This document shows, piece after piece, positions 26,567 to 35,893 of a DNA stretch of 64,000 nucleotides; the first letter of the stretch is position 1, and each line of letters opens with the position of its first letter. The DNA lies in contig CAUJDW010000103.1 in the NCBI GenBank assembly GCA_963169455.1, positions 179,961 to 243,960 of the forward strand. Reading direction: 5' to 3'. Both the position numbers and the translations under genes were made by a program. Source of the DNA: Bacteroidota bacterium. Lineage in GTDB: Bacteria; Bacteroidota; Bacteroidia; Chitinophagales; Saprospiraceae. The notes beneath the pieces are model-generated. The model was not told the DNA's origin. It was given only the letters and a program-made list of their open reading frames with translations, and did not search any database.

Positions 26567-28495
26567 ATGGGCGAACAGAAAGTATCCCTCGTAAAGGACG
26601 AAGCGGCCATGCAGCACTTTGTCCGCAATCTCCTTCGGGATGTTCAGGCATTGGAGTACATGCTTGAAAATGAATGGTTTGAAAGCGACGTCGTCCGAAT
26701 CGGCGCCGAACAGGAGATGTGCATCGTACATGGCAAGACCTTCAAGCCGGCCACTATTGCCATGGAGGCGCTGGCGCGGATGGAGGAATACCCCTGGGTG
26801 GAAACCGAACTGGCGAAGTTCAACCTGGAGACCAACCTGCTGCCCCGCATTTTCGAAGGAGATTGCCTGAGCCAGCTCGAGAAGGAGAACAGCGGAAAGC
26901 TGGAAAAGATCCGCGCCAAACTCAAGGAACTCAACGCCGACCTCATCCTCACCGGGATTTTGCCCACCCTGCGCAAGTACGACCTGGAGATGGACAACCT
27001 CACCCCCAAGCAGCGGTACTACGCCCTGATGGAAGCGCTGAACCGCCAGCTGATCGGTTCGGCTTATGAGCTTCGCCTCACGGGTATCGACGAACTGCTG
27101 GTCAAGCATGACTCGCCGCTGCTGGAAGCCTGCAACACCAGTTTCCAGGTGCACCTGCAGGTCGCGCCGGCCGATTTTGTCTGTATGTATAACATCGCCC
27201 AGGCCCTGGCCGCCCCGGTGATGGCCATTGCCGCCAATTCCCCGATCGTTTTCGGCAAGCGGCTCTGGCACGAAAGCCGCATCGCCCTCTTCCAGCAGTC
27301 GCTCGACGTGCGCACCACCCATGACCACATGCGCGAGCGCAGCCCGCGGGTGAGCTTCGGCAACAGCTGGCTCGACCATTCCATTATGGAAATATATAAG
27401 GAGGACATTGCCCGCTTCCGCGTACTGCTCAGCGCCGATGTGGAGGAAGACAGCCTGGGGCTGATCGCCGAAGGCAAGGCGCCCAAACTCCGGGCCCTGC
27501 AGGTGCACAACTCCACCGTGTATCGCTGGAACCGCCCTTGTTACGGCATCAGCGATTCGGGCAAACCCCACCTGCGCATCGAAAACCGGGTGCTGCCTTC
27601 CGGGCCGTCCGTGCTCGACGAAACGGCCAACGCCGCCTTCTGGCTGGGCGCCATGATCGGCATGCACGAAACGTGCAGGGACATCCGCAGCCAGTTGTCC
27701 TGGGAAGATGTGCGCGACAACTTCTCCAAGGCGGCCAAATTCGGCATCGATACGAATTTCAACTGGTTCAAAGACAAAAAGGTGACGCCCTGCGACCTCA
27801 TCCTGGAGGAATTGCTCCCCCTTTCCCGCAAAGGCCTGGAAAGCCGGAACGTCAACAGTGCGGATATCGATCGCTACCTCGGCGTCATCGAAGAGCGGGC
27901 AAGAAAACACATGAACGGCGCCCGCTGGCAACTGCGCGCCTTCACCAAACTGATCAAGGAGGTGGAACGCGATGAGGCCGTCACCGTGCTCACCGCCAGC
28001 ATCGTGGAGAATCAAAGCCAAAACAAACCTGTTCATACCTGGAAAATGCCCGACGCCAACGACCTCGCCGACTACCGCCCCGCCAAGCTGCTGGTGGACG
28101 AATTCATGATGACCGACCTCTTTACCGTCCAGCAGGACGACCTGCTGGAACTGGTGGCGGAGCTAATGGACTGGCGCAAAGTGCGCTATCTGCCGGTCGA
28201 AGATTCCAAAGGCCGCCTCTGCGGGCTGGTCACCTCCCGCCTGCTGCTGCGCCATTTTGCTCACCCCAACAAGATCGGCGGCGAAAAGCCCAGTTGCGTC
28301 AAGGACATCATGATCAAAAAGCCCATCACCATCGGCCCCAAAGCCACCATCGTACAAGCCATGCACACCATGCGGGACAACAAGATCGGCTGCCTGCCGG
28401 TCGTGCAAAATGGCGAACTGGCCGGCATCATCACCGAAATGGACTTCGTCCGCATCGCCGGCAGGCTGATCGAAAGGCTGGAGCGGGAACAGTAG
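26567..28495 (+). CDS. GCS2-like glutamate-cysteine ligase domain fused to a CBS pair
   Basis: A 642-residue cytosolic protein. Residues about 1-490 resemble the GCS2 family of ATP-dependent carboxylate-amine ligases (VVRIGAEQEMCIV carrying the family acidic signature, HLRIENRVLPSGPSVLDETA near the end of the fold). Residues about 505-640 hold two CBS motifs (FMMTDLFTVQQDD, DIMIKKPITIGPKATIVQAM, GIITEMDFVRIAGRL), which normally bind adenosyl ligands. The architecture suggests a ligase whose activity is tuned by AMP, ATP or a related nucleotide; substrate and product are not determined from the sequence. The gene is monocistronic. Confidence 0.8.
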   Translation: MGEQKVSLVKDEAAMQHFVRNLLRDVQALEYMLENEWFESDVVRIGAEQEMCIVHGKTFKPATIAMEALARMEEYPWVETELAKFNLETNLLPRIFEGDCLSQLEKENSGKLEKIRAKLKELNADLILTGILPTLRKYDLEMDNLTPKQRYYALMEALNRQLIGSAYELRLTGIDELLVKHDSPLLEACNTSFQVHLQVAPADFVCMYNIAQALAAPVMAIAANSPIVFGKRLWHESRIALFQQSLDVRTTHDHMRERSPRVSFGNSWLDHSIMEIYKEDIARFRVLLSADVEEDSLGLIAEGKAPKLRALQVHNSTVYRWNRPCYGISDSGKPHLRIENRVLPSGPSVLDETANAAFWLGAMIGMHETCRDIRSQLSWEDVRDNFSKAAKFGIDTNFNWFKDKKVTPCDLILEELLPLSRKGLESRNVNSADIDRYLGVIEERARKHMNGARWQLRAFTKLIKEVERDEAVTVLTASIVENQSQNKPVHTWKMPDANDLADYRPAKLLVDEFMMTDLFTVQQDDLLELVAELMDWRKVRYLPVEDSKGRLCGLVTSRLLLRHFAHPNKIGGEKPSCVKDIMIKKPITIGPKATIVQAMHTMRDNKIGCLPVVQNGELAGIITEMDFVRIAGRLIERLEREQ

Positions 28496-28662
28496 GCAGT
28501 TTGTCAGTATGCAGTGGTGGAATGTTGGCCCGCCGCCACCATCGGGTGCTATTGCCTTGTGCGAAGGCGCCCGACGGCTTTGCCGGGTAAAAATGCTGAC
28601 CTTCCGGCCTTCCGGCCTTCCGACCCATCTCTGCGAGCCGGGCAAGCTACCGATTTTCCATC

Positions 28663-29985
28663 TCAGTCTTTGTAGAACATCCACTTGCCCAGTTCCTTGA
28701 GCGTTATCTTTTTCCCGTACATCAGGATGCCCACCCGGTAGATGCGGCCTGACAGCCAGACGAAAAAAACGGAGGCGGCGGCCAGCACTGCGACGGAAGC
28801 CAGTATTTCCCACAGCGGCGGCGAGAATGCCAGCCGCGCGGGCATGACGATGGGAGAGAAGAGGGGGAAAATGGACGACCATACGGCCAGGCTGGAATTC
28901 GGCGCCTCGATGGTTACCATCATGATGTAGAAAGCGATGACGACCGGGATAGTGATGGGGATGGTCAGCGACTGCCCCTCGCCCAGGTCGTCGCCCATGG
29001 CGGAGCCCACGGCGGCGAAGAGAGAGGAATACAGGAAATAACCGCCCAGAAAATAAAAGACGAACAAGGGCAGGATCATCCACCAGTTGAGGCTGCGGAA
29101 CTCTTCGAGCCCCAGGGCGATCAGGGCTTCTGTGTCTTCCGGGTTGAAATCGGCGGCGGCGGAACGCTGCGCCATTTCCATCTGCGTTTCGGAGTCGAAA
29201 CCGAATGCCAGGGTGCTGACGAACACCACGATGGGGATCAGCACCGCCCAGATGGCCACCTGGGTGAGCCCTACCGCCCCCACACCGACGATTTTGCCCA
29301 GCATCAGCTGGAAGGGCCTGACCGAAGAGATCATCACCTCGACGATGCGGTTTGACTTTTCTTCCATCACGCTGCGCATGACCATCATACCGTAGATGAA
29401 GACCACGATGTACATGATGATGCCCATCAGCCCGCCGATGCCTGCAGCGATAGCGCCGGTGAGTTTACTGGCGTTCTGCCCCGCCTCATCGATGGGTTCG
29501 GGGTCCAGTTCCACCCGGGTGTCGAGGGCTTCGAGTTGCCGGGGGTCGAGCTGCAGGGCTTCGATCTTGTATTCCCTCAGGCGTTCGCTGACATGCTCGC
29601 GGATGAAGGATTCAATATCGAGGGTGGGTTGTTTGTCGGAATAATAGTAAACCGTGTAATTCCTGGCCAGCAGGTCATTCACCTGCGGCAGCACGAGAAT
29701 GCCGTCGTAGTCAAAATCGGCGAAGTTTTCCCTCAGTACGCTCAGCTCCACATCCACGAACCTGAAGTAGAGGTTTTTCTCGTCCCTGATGCTGTGTTTC
29801 AGCACATCGCCCTCGTCGATGATGGCGATGCGCCGGGAATCGTCGCTCTCATACTGGAAGATGAGCCCGACCACGACGAAAAAGATGGCGAAGGCCATCG
29901 GCGTCAGCAGCGTGGCGATGATGAAGGAACGCCGCTTGACCCGCGTCAGGTATTCTCTCTTTATGATCAACCAGAGCTTATCCAT
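28663..29985 (-). CDS. ABC-2 type permease (NatB-like)
   Basis: A 440-residue membrane protein. The opening MDKLWLIIKREYLTRVKRRS is typical of ABC-2 permeases. A first membrane helix lies at about 22-44, followed by a large extracytoplasmic domain (about 50-190) and five helices in the C-terminal half. It probably forms an efflux or export complex with the ATPase encoded 70 bases upstream, as in NatAB-type sodium exporters, but the substrate is not known. It overlaps nothing and converges with the GCS2-CBS gene. Confidence 0.85.
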   Translation of the reverse strand: MDKLWLIIKREYLTRVKRRSFIIATLLTPMAFAIFFVVVGLIFQYESDDSRRIAIIDEGDVLKHSIRDEKNLYFRFVDVELSVLRENFADFDYDGILVLPQVNDLLARNYTVYYYSDKQPTLDIESFIREHVSERLREYKIEALQLDPRQLEALDTRVELDPEPIDEAGQNASKLTGAIAAGIGGLMGIIMYIVVFIYGMMVMRSVMEEKSNRIVEVMISSVRPFQLMLGKIVGVGAVGLTQVAIWAVLIPIVVFVSTLAFGFDSETQMEMAQRSAAADFNPEDTEALIALGLEEFRSLNWWMILPLFVFYFLGGYFLYSSLFAAVGSAMGDDLGEGQSLTIPITIPVVIAFYIMMVTIEAPNSSLAVWSSIFPLFSPIVMPARLAFSPPLWEILASVAVLAAASVFFVWLSGRIYRVGILMYGKKITLKELGKWMFYKD

Positions 29986-30055
29986 TTTCTCCTTGTTTTA
30001 TCGGGCAATTGTACGGCTTGTTCGGTGTACGGGTTTGCAGCCATCCGGCAGCCAT

Positions 30056-30967
30056 TCAGCCATTTACCCCCTCCTTCACCTGCCTGATGAATATCTCGTT
30101 CAGTGTGGGCAGTATCTCATTAAAAGCGTGCACGAAGACCCCATGCTGGAGGAGAAACTGCAGCAGGCTGTTCGACTGTGCCTCTTCGCCCACCTGTATG
30201 GTGATATCGTGCCCGGTTTGTTCGACGATCCGGGCGCGTTCTTCCAGGCCGGGGGGCAGTTCTCCGCTGTATTGGATCCGGTACAGGTTTTTCTTGAAGC
30301 GGTTTTTGACATCCTTCACTTTCCCCTGCAGGACATTCCGGCCCTTATTGATCAGCACGATGTGTTCGCAGATTTCTTCCACCTGTTCCATGCGGTGTGT
30401 CGAAAAGATGATGCTGACGCCTTGTTCCTGCAGGTAGTGGATTTCCTGTTTGATCAGGTTGGTATTCACGGGGTCCAGCCCGGAGAAGGGTTCGTCCAGG
30501 ATGAGCAGTTTGGGCTGGTGGACGACGGTGGCGATGAACTGCAGTTTCTGCTGCATCCCCTTTGACAGCTCTTCCACTTTTTTGTTCCACCAGTCCCGGA
30601 TCTCGAATTTTTCCAGCCAGTAATCGATCTTTTCGCGGGCGGCTGCTGCGGAAAGCCCTTTCAGGCGGGCCAGGTAATAGAGGTGTTCCCCGACTTTCAT
30701 TTTGCGGTACAGCCCCCTTTCTTCCGGCATATACCCGATATGTTCGGGGTGGGTTGTGCTGAGCCTCTCGCCGTCGAGGTAAACGGCGCCGCTGTCTGCC
30801 CGGGTGATCGTGGTGATGATGCGGATCAGTGAAGTTTTGCCGGCGCCGTTGGGGCCCAGCAAGCCGAAGATGCTGCCCCGGGGCACGTCGAAGCTTACCC
30901 CGTCAACGGCGACGTTCTTGTCGTAAGTTTTTACGATATTGTCGAGAGAAAGAATAGGGTGCGCCAC
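30056..30967 (-). CDS. ABC transporter ATP-binding protein (NatA-like)
   Basis: A 303-residue ATPase with Walker A GPNGAGKTS, signature LSKGMQQKLQF and Walker B LLILDEPFSGLDP, then an H-loop in STHRMEQ. The C-terminal extension of about 90 residues is typical of the ABC-2 exporters with DUF4162-like tails. The start is taken as GTG at 30967 (VAHPILSLDNIVKTYDKNV), since a longer open frame upstream has no family similarity and would run into the divergent gene. It is the first gene of a two-gene operon with the permease. Confidence 0.85.
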   Translation of the reverse strand: MAHPILSLDNIVKTYDKNVAVDGVSFDVPRGSIFGLLGPNGAGKTSLIRIITTITRADSGAVYLDGERLSTTHPEHIGYMPEERGLYRKMKVGEHLYYLARLKGLSAAAAREKIDYWLEKFEIRDWWNKKVEELSKGMQQKLQFIATVVHQPKLLILDEPFSGLDPVNTNLIKQEIHYLQEQGVSIIFSTHRMEQVEEICEHIVLINKGRNVLQGKVKDVKNRFKKNLYRIQYSGELPPGLEERARIVEQTGHDITIQVGEEAQSNSLLQFLLQHGVFVHAFNEILPTLNEIFIRQVKEGVNG

Positions 30968-31067
30968 GCGATGGTTCTTTGTGAACTTTTGCAGTGTTTC
31001 ATTCGAGCGGGGAATATAAGTGCTAAAGTTTGGAAAATCCAATTTTTTAGGCCGGAAGCTTGAAGCC

Positions 31068-31994
31068 ATGAGTAACTGGTACGCTATTGCCAACCCTATA
31101 TCAGGCAGGGGGATCGTTCGCCGGGAGTGGGCGGCCCTGCAGCAGCGCATTGGCCGGCAGTTGCCGGTTGGGGCATTCGCGCTTACCGAATACCGCGGCC
31201 ATGCCATTGAGCTGGCCCGGCAGGCTGTGGAAAAGGGATACCGGCACATCCTGGCCATCGGCGGCGACGGCACCAACCACGAAGTGGCCAACGGCATACT
31301 CCGCCAGCAGGTTGTAGCTTCGCAGGAAGTAACGCATGCCTTATTGCCCATAGGCACCGGCAACGACTGGATCCGAACCCACGGCATTCCCCGGGATATC
31401 GACAAGGCGCTGGCCATCATCCGGGCCGGCAACACCCGGTTGCAGGATGTGGGGCTTGCCCGCTACCACCGGGACGGGCAGCTGCAGGAGCGCTATTTCA
31501 TTAATGTGGCCGGCATGGCCTACGACGGATACATCGGCAGGAAATCGGAGGAAAGCCGTTTCGGAAAGGGGGGAAAGCTGTTGTACCTGTATCTGGTATT
31601 CAAATGCCTGTTCGAGTACGAGTTGCAACCCGCCATTGCCTACGCGGACGGCCGCACGATAGAAGGCCTGTTTTACACGATCAACCTCGGCATTTGCCGC
31701 TATTCCGGCGGCGGCATGCAGTTGGCGCCGCATGCCAGGCCCGACAGCGGGCAGTTCGCCGTCACCTTGGCCGGCAAACTCAGTAAGCTGGGTGTGTTGC
31801 TCAGTACGTTTCGATTCTATAACGGCACTATCGGGCGGCACCCCAGGGTGGATACTTTCCACGCCCGGGAAGTGCGCGTTGTGGCTCCCGAGGGGGCGAA
31901 GCCCACCCTGCTGGAAGCCGACGGCGAATTTCTGGGCGAAACGCCGGTGGAATTCGTGCTGCTCGAAAAAGCGCTGCGTTTTATCGCTCCATGA
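31068..31994 (+). CDS. Diacylglycerol/sphingosine kinase-like lipid kinase
   Basis: A 308-residue YegS/LCB5-type kinase, predicted to phosphorylate a lipid such as diacylglycerol at the membrane. Motifs are IANPISGRG, AIGGDGTNHEVANGIL (nucleotide-binding GGDGT) and LPIGTGNDW. The ATG at 31068 (MSNWYAIANPISG) is preferred to an upstream TTG or ATG that would add residues without similarity. A T-rich/TAGGCC motif at 31041-31055 precedes the start. It diverges from the ABC exporter operon. Confidence 0.85.
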   Translation: MSNWYAIANPISGRGIVRREWAALQQRIGRQLPVGAFALTEYRGHAIELARQAVEKGYRHILAIGGDGTNHEVANGILRQQVVASQEVTHALLPIGTGNDWIRTHGIPRDIDKALAIIRAGNTRLQDVGLARYHRDGQLQERYFINVAGMAYDGYIGRKSEESRFGKGGKLLYLYLVFKCLFEYELQPAIAYADGRTIEGLFYTINLGICRYSGGGMQLAPHARPDSGQFAVTLAGKLSKLGVLLSTFRFYNGTIGRHPRVDTFHAREVRVVAPEGAKPTLLEADGEFLGETPVEFVLLEKALRFIAP

Positions 31995-32122
31995 AGATAC
32001 CCTGAATGTGTTACTTTATTTTCCCCTGACGTCCAAAGAACACCGGCATCAGAAAGCTTCACGGCCCCCAGGCCGGCACTGTTTGTCAACCATTTGTTCA
32101 ACCTCCAAAATCATTGCCTGAA

Positions 32123-32794
32123 ATGAAACCCTTAGTTATGTTTTTCGCCTTCCTGTTTTTCGCCACCTCCGGCAAGCTGCACGCACAGGTGTTTGAACGC
32201 CTGAAGGAGATGAGCCTCGGCGTCAACAACGCCATTTCTCTGGAAATCACCATGGCCGATGAAAAACTCGTGGCGGAGGTGTGGAAGAACTATATGAAGG
32301 ATTTTTACGATGCCAAAGTGAAATGGGACCGGAAAACGAAAGAGTACCTGGCTGAAGACGCCAGTATTGCCGCCATCGGGCTGGGAAACACCGTTGATGT
32401 GTACGCAACAATGGAAGAAAAGGGCGATAACACCATTATTAACACCTGGTTCGGCCTGGGCGGCGGCGCATTCCTCTCCTCCCGGGAACACGCCGGCCGC
32501 TACGAGGAAGCCGAAAAACTGCTCCTTCGCTTCGCGCTTGAAGTAGCCCGCGAGAAAACCCGCCAGGAGCTGGAAGGGGAAAAAGGCGAGCTGCGCCAGC
32601 TCCAGAAGGAGCTCGAGCGCCTCAAAGCCGCCAATGACCGCTACCATAAGGAAATAGAGCGCGCCCAGGAAGCCATCAAAAAGGCGGAAGCAGATATTGT
32701 TCAGAACGCCAAGGACCAGGAAGCCATGCTCGGAAAGATCGCCGAACAGGAAAAAGCCATCCAGGCTGTGGAGAAACGGCTGAACGAACTGTAA
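32123..32794 (+). CDS. Exported coiled-coil protein of unknown function
   Basis: A 223-residue protein with signal peptide MKPLVMFFAFLFFATSGKLHA (21 residues including the cleavage alanine). Residues about 25-130 are a compact mixed domain (SLEITMADEKLVAEVWKNYM). Residues about 135-223 form one long coiled coil rich in E, K and Q, ending VEKRLNEL. It is likely periplasmic or on the outer surface. The ATG at 32123 is chosen over a TTG three codons upstream. The terminator at 32893 separates it from dnaB. Confidence 0.7.
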   Translation: MKPLVMFFAFLFFATSGKLHAQVFERLKEMSLGVNNAISLEITMADEKLVAEVWKNYMKDFYDAKVKWDRKTKEYLAEDASIAAIGLGNTVDVYATMEEKGDNTIINTWFGLGGGAFLSSREHAGRYEEAEKLLLRFALEVAREKTRQELEGEKGELRQLQKELERLKAANDRYHKEIERAQEAIKKAEADIVQNAKDQEAMLGKIAEQEKAIQAVEKRLNEL

Positions 32795-32892
32795 GTAGCG
32801 CGCAACAGATTTTATTGTATTGTTATAATCCCTTGGACATTAAAGGGATAACGGGTTTTTTACCTGGGATGAACCAAACCCCAAAATGTATG

Positions 32893-32920
32893 CCGCTGCA
32901 AACGAGCAGCGGTTTTTTTT
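32893..32920 (+). terminator. Intrinsic terminator before dnaB
   Basis: CCGCTG and CAGCGG form a stem with an 8-base loop followed by eight T bases. A second weaker hairpin (ATCCCTT with AAAGGGAT) lies at about 32829-32851. Confidence 0.85.
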
Positions 32921-33054
32921 CATGCCCTGCTCCTCATTTCTTACTATACCCTGCGTAAAATGGCCGGCCTGATAAGCCGGCTTTTCCTTATCTTTACCTG
33001 GCCTGCGCAGAAAATTCGCAGGCGGGCATAAACGAGGGCTCAAACTTCCAGGAC

Positions 33055-35868
33055 ATGGCAGACCAGAAGGATACGGACAAGAAGGTGCAGGGCATGCGCG
33101 GCCGCAGCAGCACGAAGCGGGGAGAAGACCTGTCGAATTACGTCTTCGGCAAGGTGCAGCCACAGGCTATTCCGCTGGAAGAAGCGGTGCTCGGCGCCCT
33201 GATGCTGGACAAGGAGGCCTTGCCCATCGTGCTCGACATTCTGCGCCCCGAGAGTTTCTACCTCGACGCCCACCAGCTGATATACAAGGCGATGCTGCGC
33301 CTGTTCGAAAAATCGCAGCCCATCGACCTGCTTACCGTTACCGAAGCACTTAAAAAGTCGGGCGACCTGGAAGCCATCGGTGGGCCATATTACCTGGTGG
33401 AGCTGACCAACAAGGTGGCCTCAGCCGCCAATATCGAGTACCATGCCCGCATCATAGCCCAGAAATACGTTCAGCGCGAGCTGATCAGCGTCTCGACCAG
33501 GATCATCCGCGACGCCTACGAAGACACCACCGATGTGTTCAATTTGCTGGATGACGCCGAGCAGGGGCTCTTCGCCATTGCCCAGCAGAATATGAGCCGC
33601 GGCTTCGAAAGCATGTCCTCCCTGGCGGCCAAGGCGCAGAAACAACTCGAGGAGCTGCGCAAAAAGGAGGACGGCCTGACCGGCGTGCCCACCGGCTTCA
33701 CAGAGCTCGACCGGCTGACCTCGGGCTTCCAGAGGTCGGACCTGATCATCGTGGCGGCCAGGCCGGGCATGGGAAAAACTGCGATGACCCTCTCCCTGGC
33801 CCGCAATGCTGCTTCCACTTTCGGCAAACCCGTCGCCCTGTTCTCCCTGGAAATGTCGGCCCTGCAGCTCGCACAGCGGATCATCTCCATGGAGGCGGAG
33901 ATATCGGGCAGCAAGATGCGCAACGGGCAACTGGAAGACTACGAATGGGAACAACTGAACGCCGCCCTCGAGCGCATCAGCGAAGTGCCCATGTACATCG
34001 ACGACACGCCGGGCATCAACATCTTCGAACTGCGCGCCAAAGCCCGCCGCATGAAGATGCAGCACGACATCCAGCTCATCATCATCGATTACCTGCAACT
34101 GATGAGCGGCGGCGGCGACAACCAGCGCGGCAACCGCGAACAGGAAGTGAGCGCCATCTCGCGCGCCCTCAAGGGGCTTGCCAAGGAACTGGATGTGCCC
34201 GTCATCGCCCTGTCGCAGCTCAGCCGGGCTGTGGAGGTGCGCGGAGGCAGCAAACGCCCGCAGTTGTCGGACCTTCGGGAATCCGGTTGCCTGACTGGTG
34301 ATACATTGCTGCAAGACGCCCTCACCGGCAGGAAAGTGAGCATTAAAGAACTGGCGGAGCGCAGCACCCAGTCGCCCTTTGAAGTGGCTGCTTTGGATAA
34401 TGAATACAAGTTGGGCGGCCACCTCCTGCTTAAGGCTTTCTATTCCGGGAGAAAGGAGGTTTTTGAGTTACAAACTCGTTCCGGGCGCCGCATAAAAGCC
34501 AGTGGAAACCATCCTTTTCTAAAATTAGAGGGCTGGACAGCGCTTGAAAAGTTGAGGGTGGGCGACCGCATCGCCATACCCAGGGAGATTGGAGTGAAAA
34601 AACCAGATAATCCACTGTCGGAGGATGAGCTGATCCTTCTGGCCCACCTCATTGGAGATGGGTGCATCCTTCCCAGGCAACCTTATCATTACACCAGCGC
34701 CGATCCGGAAAATATTGAGGTAGTCAATGAAAAGGCGGATCAACTGTTCGGTATCAAAGGTAAAATCATTCGCCAGGAAAATTGGTGGCATACCTATTTG
34801 AAGAGCCCTTACCAGATTACCCATGTAAGGCAGCACCCCATTACCCAATGGTATGATCAACTTGGGCTGCAGCGCGTCCGCTCCTATGCTAAACAAATAC
34901 CTTCCGGGATATTCCGCTGTGATAACAGCCGGATCGCTCTTTTTCTCAGACACCTTTGGGCGACTGATGGAAATATCAGCTGGAAAATACTCAAAGGGCG
35001 GAAACCCGCGGGCGCCATTTATTATGCTTCCAGCAGCAAAATTTTAATTGAACAGGTTCAACATCTGCTTTGCCGCCTGGGCATCCAATCCACGGCCAGG
35101 CTTGTTGCGCAGGGTAAACACCGCGATAATTTTCAATTGCATATTCAGGGCCCCGGAAACCAACTCCAGTTCCTCAAACTCGTCGGCTGCCATGGCGAAA
35201 GAGGAGCCATAGTGCCGGAAATGGCGAAGGCATTACAGGACATTGAGGTGAATTTGAACACGGATGTTGTGCCCCGGGAAACCTGGCGCCATTTTATCGA
35301 ACCAGCCATGAGGGCCAAAGGGCTCAGCTGGCGAGGGCTGTTCCGGCAAATGGGGCTTCAGTATTCTTCCAGCGTTCACAAAAATGGAATCTCCCGCAAG
35401 CGGTTGAGCCGAATCAATGGGATACTGAATGATGAACACCTGGCAAAACTGGCTGATTCAGATATTTTGTGGGACGAAATAGTAAGTATCACTCCCCTGG
35501 GAGAAGAGGACGTTTATGATGCAACAATCAAAGGTGTGCACAATTTTGTGGCAAATGACATTATCGTGCACAACTCTATTGAGCAAGACGCTGATATTGT
35601 TGCGTTTATATACAGGCCGGAATATTATGACATACTGGAGGACGAGGAGGGCCAGTCGCTCAAAGGCGTGGCCGAAGTAATTGTGGCCAAACACCGCCAC
35701 GGCGCCCTGAAGACGGTCCGCCTGCGCTTCACCGAAGAATTCGCCCGCTTCTCCGATCTCGACGACCCCGACTTCGGCAACCTGCCGGGCGGCGCCTTCG
35801 AAAGCCCGCAGTCCAATATCATCACCCGGCCCTCGAAGATGAACGATGACGAGGATATCCCCTTCTGA
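33055..35868 (+). CDS. dnaB: Replicative DNA helicase DnaB containing an intein
   Basis: Hexameric replicative helicase. The 937-residue precursor consists of N-extein 1-411, intein 412-840 and C-extein 841-937; splicing would give a 508-residue DnaB of normal length. The N-extein has the DnaB N-terminal collar domain (LEEAVLGALMLDKEALPIVL), then a RecA-like motor with Walker A RPGMGKTA (K241) and DnaB motif LIIIDYLQLMSGGG. The intein splits SDLRESG from SIEQDADIVAFIYRPEYYD, a conserved site also used by cyanobacterial DnaB inteins. The gene is followed 25 bases later by the pseudouridine synthase gene. Confidence 0.95.
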   Translation: MADQKDTDKKVQGMRGRSSTKRGEDLSNYVFGKVQPQAIPLEEAVLGALMLDKEALPIVLDILRPESFYLDAHQLIYKAMLRLFEKSQPIDLLTVTEALKKSGDLEAIGGPYYLVELTNKVASAANIEYHARIIAQKYVQRELISVSTRIIRDAYEDTTDVFNLLDDAEQGLFAIAQQNMSRGFESMSSLAAKAQKQLEELRKKEDGLTGVPTGFTELDRLTSGFQRSDLIIVAARPGMGKTAMTLSLARNAASTFGKPVALFSLEMSALQLAQRIISMEAEISGSKMRNGQLEDYEWEQLNAALERISEVPMYIDDTPGINIFELRAKARRMKMQHDIQLIIIDYLQLMSGGGDNQRGNREQEVSAISRALKGLAKELDVPVIALSQLSRAVEVRGGSKRPQLSDLRESGCLTGDTLLQDALTGRKVSIKELAERSTQSPFEVAALDNEYKLGGHLLLKAFYSGRKEVFELQTRSGRRIKASGNHPFLKLEGWTALEKLRVGDRIAIPREIGVKKPDNPLSEDELILLAHLIGDGCILPRQPYHYTSADPENIEVVNEKADQLFGIKGKIIRQENWWHTYLKSPYQITHVRQHPITQWYDQLGLQRVRSYAKQIPSGIFRCDNSRIALFLRHLWATDGNISWKILKGRKPAGAIYYASSSKILIEQVQHLLCRLGIQSTARLVAQGKHRDNFQLHIQGPGNQLQFLKLVGCHGERGAIVPEMAKALQDIEVNLNTDVVPRETWRHFIEPAMRAKGLSWRGLFRQMGLQYSSSVHKNGISRKRLSRINGILNDEHLAKLADSDILWDEIVSITPLGEEDVYDATIKGVHNFVANDIIVHNSIEQDADIVAFIYRPEYYDILEDEEGQSLKGVAEVIVAKHRHGALKTVRLRFTEEFARFSDLDDPDFGNLPGGAFESPQSNIITRPSKMNDDEDIPF
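34288..35574 (+). mobile_element. DnaB intein with LAGLIDADG homing endonuclease
   Basis: A 429-residue in-frame intein. Block A is CLTGDTLLQDALTGRKVSI (first residue Cys, needed for the N-S shift), block B is RRIKASGNHPFLKLEGWT with the block B histidine, and the end is VHNFVANDIIVHN, with penultimate His and terminal Asn; the +1 extein residue is Ser. Between them are two dodecapeptide-like LAGLIDADG motifs (LAHLIGDGCI and FLRHLWATDGNI), each keeping the catalytic aspartate, so endonuclease activity is plausible. G+C content is visibly lower than in the exteins, fitting horizontal spread. Confidence 0.95.
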
Positions 35869-35893
35869 TACACAAGGCCAACACAAATCCATC

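Noticed and set aside
35846..35893. ATG start extending rluB into dnaB
   Set aside because: The extension overlaps the conserved DnaB C-terminus in another frame and adds no family similarity; ATG at 35894 suffices.
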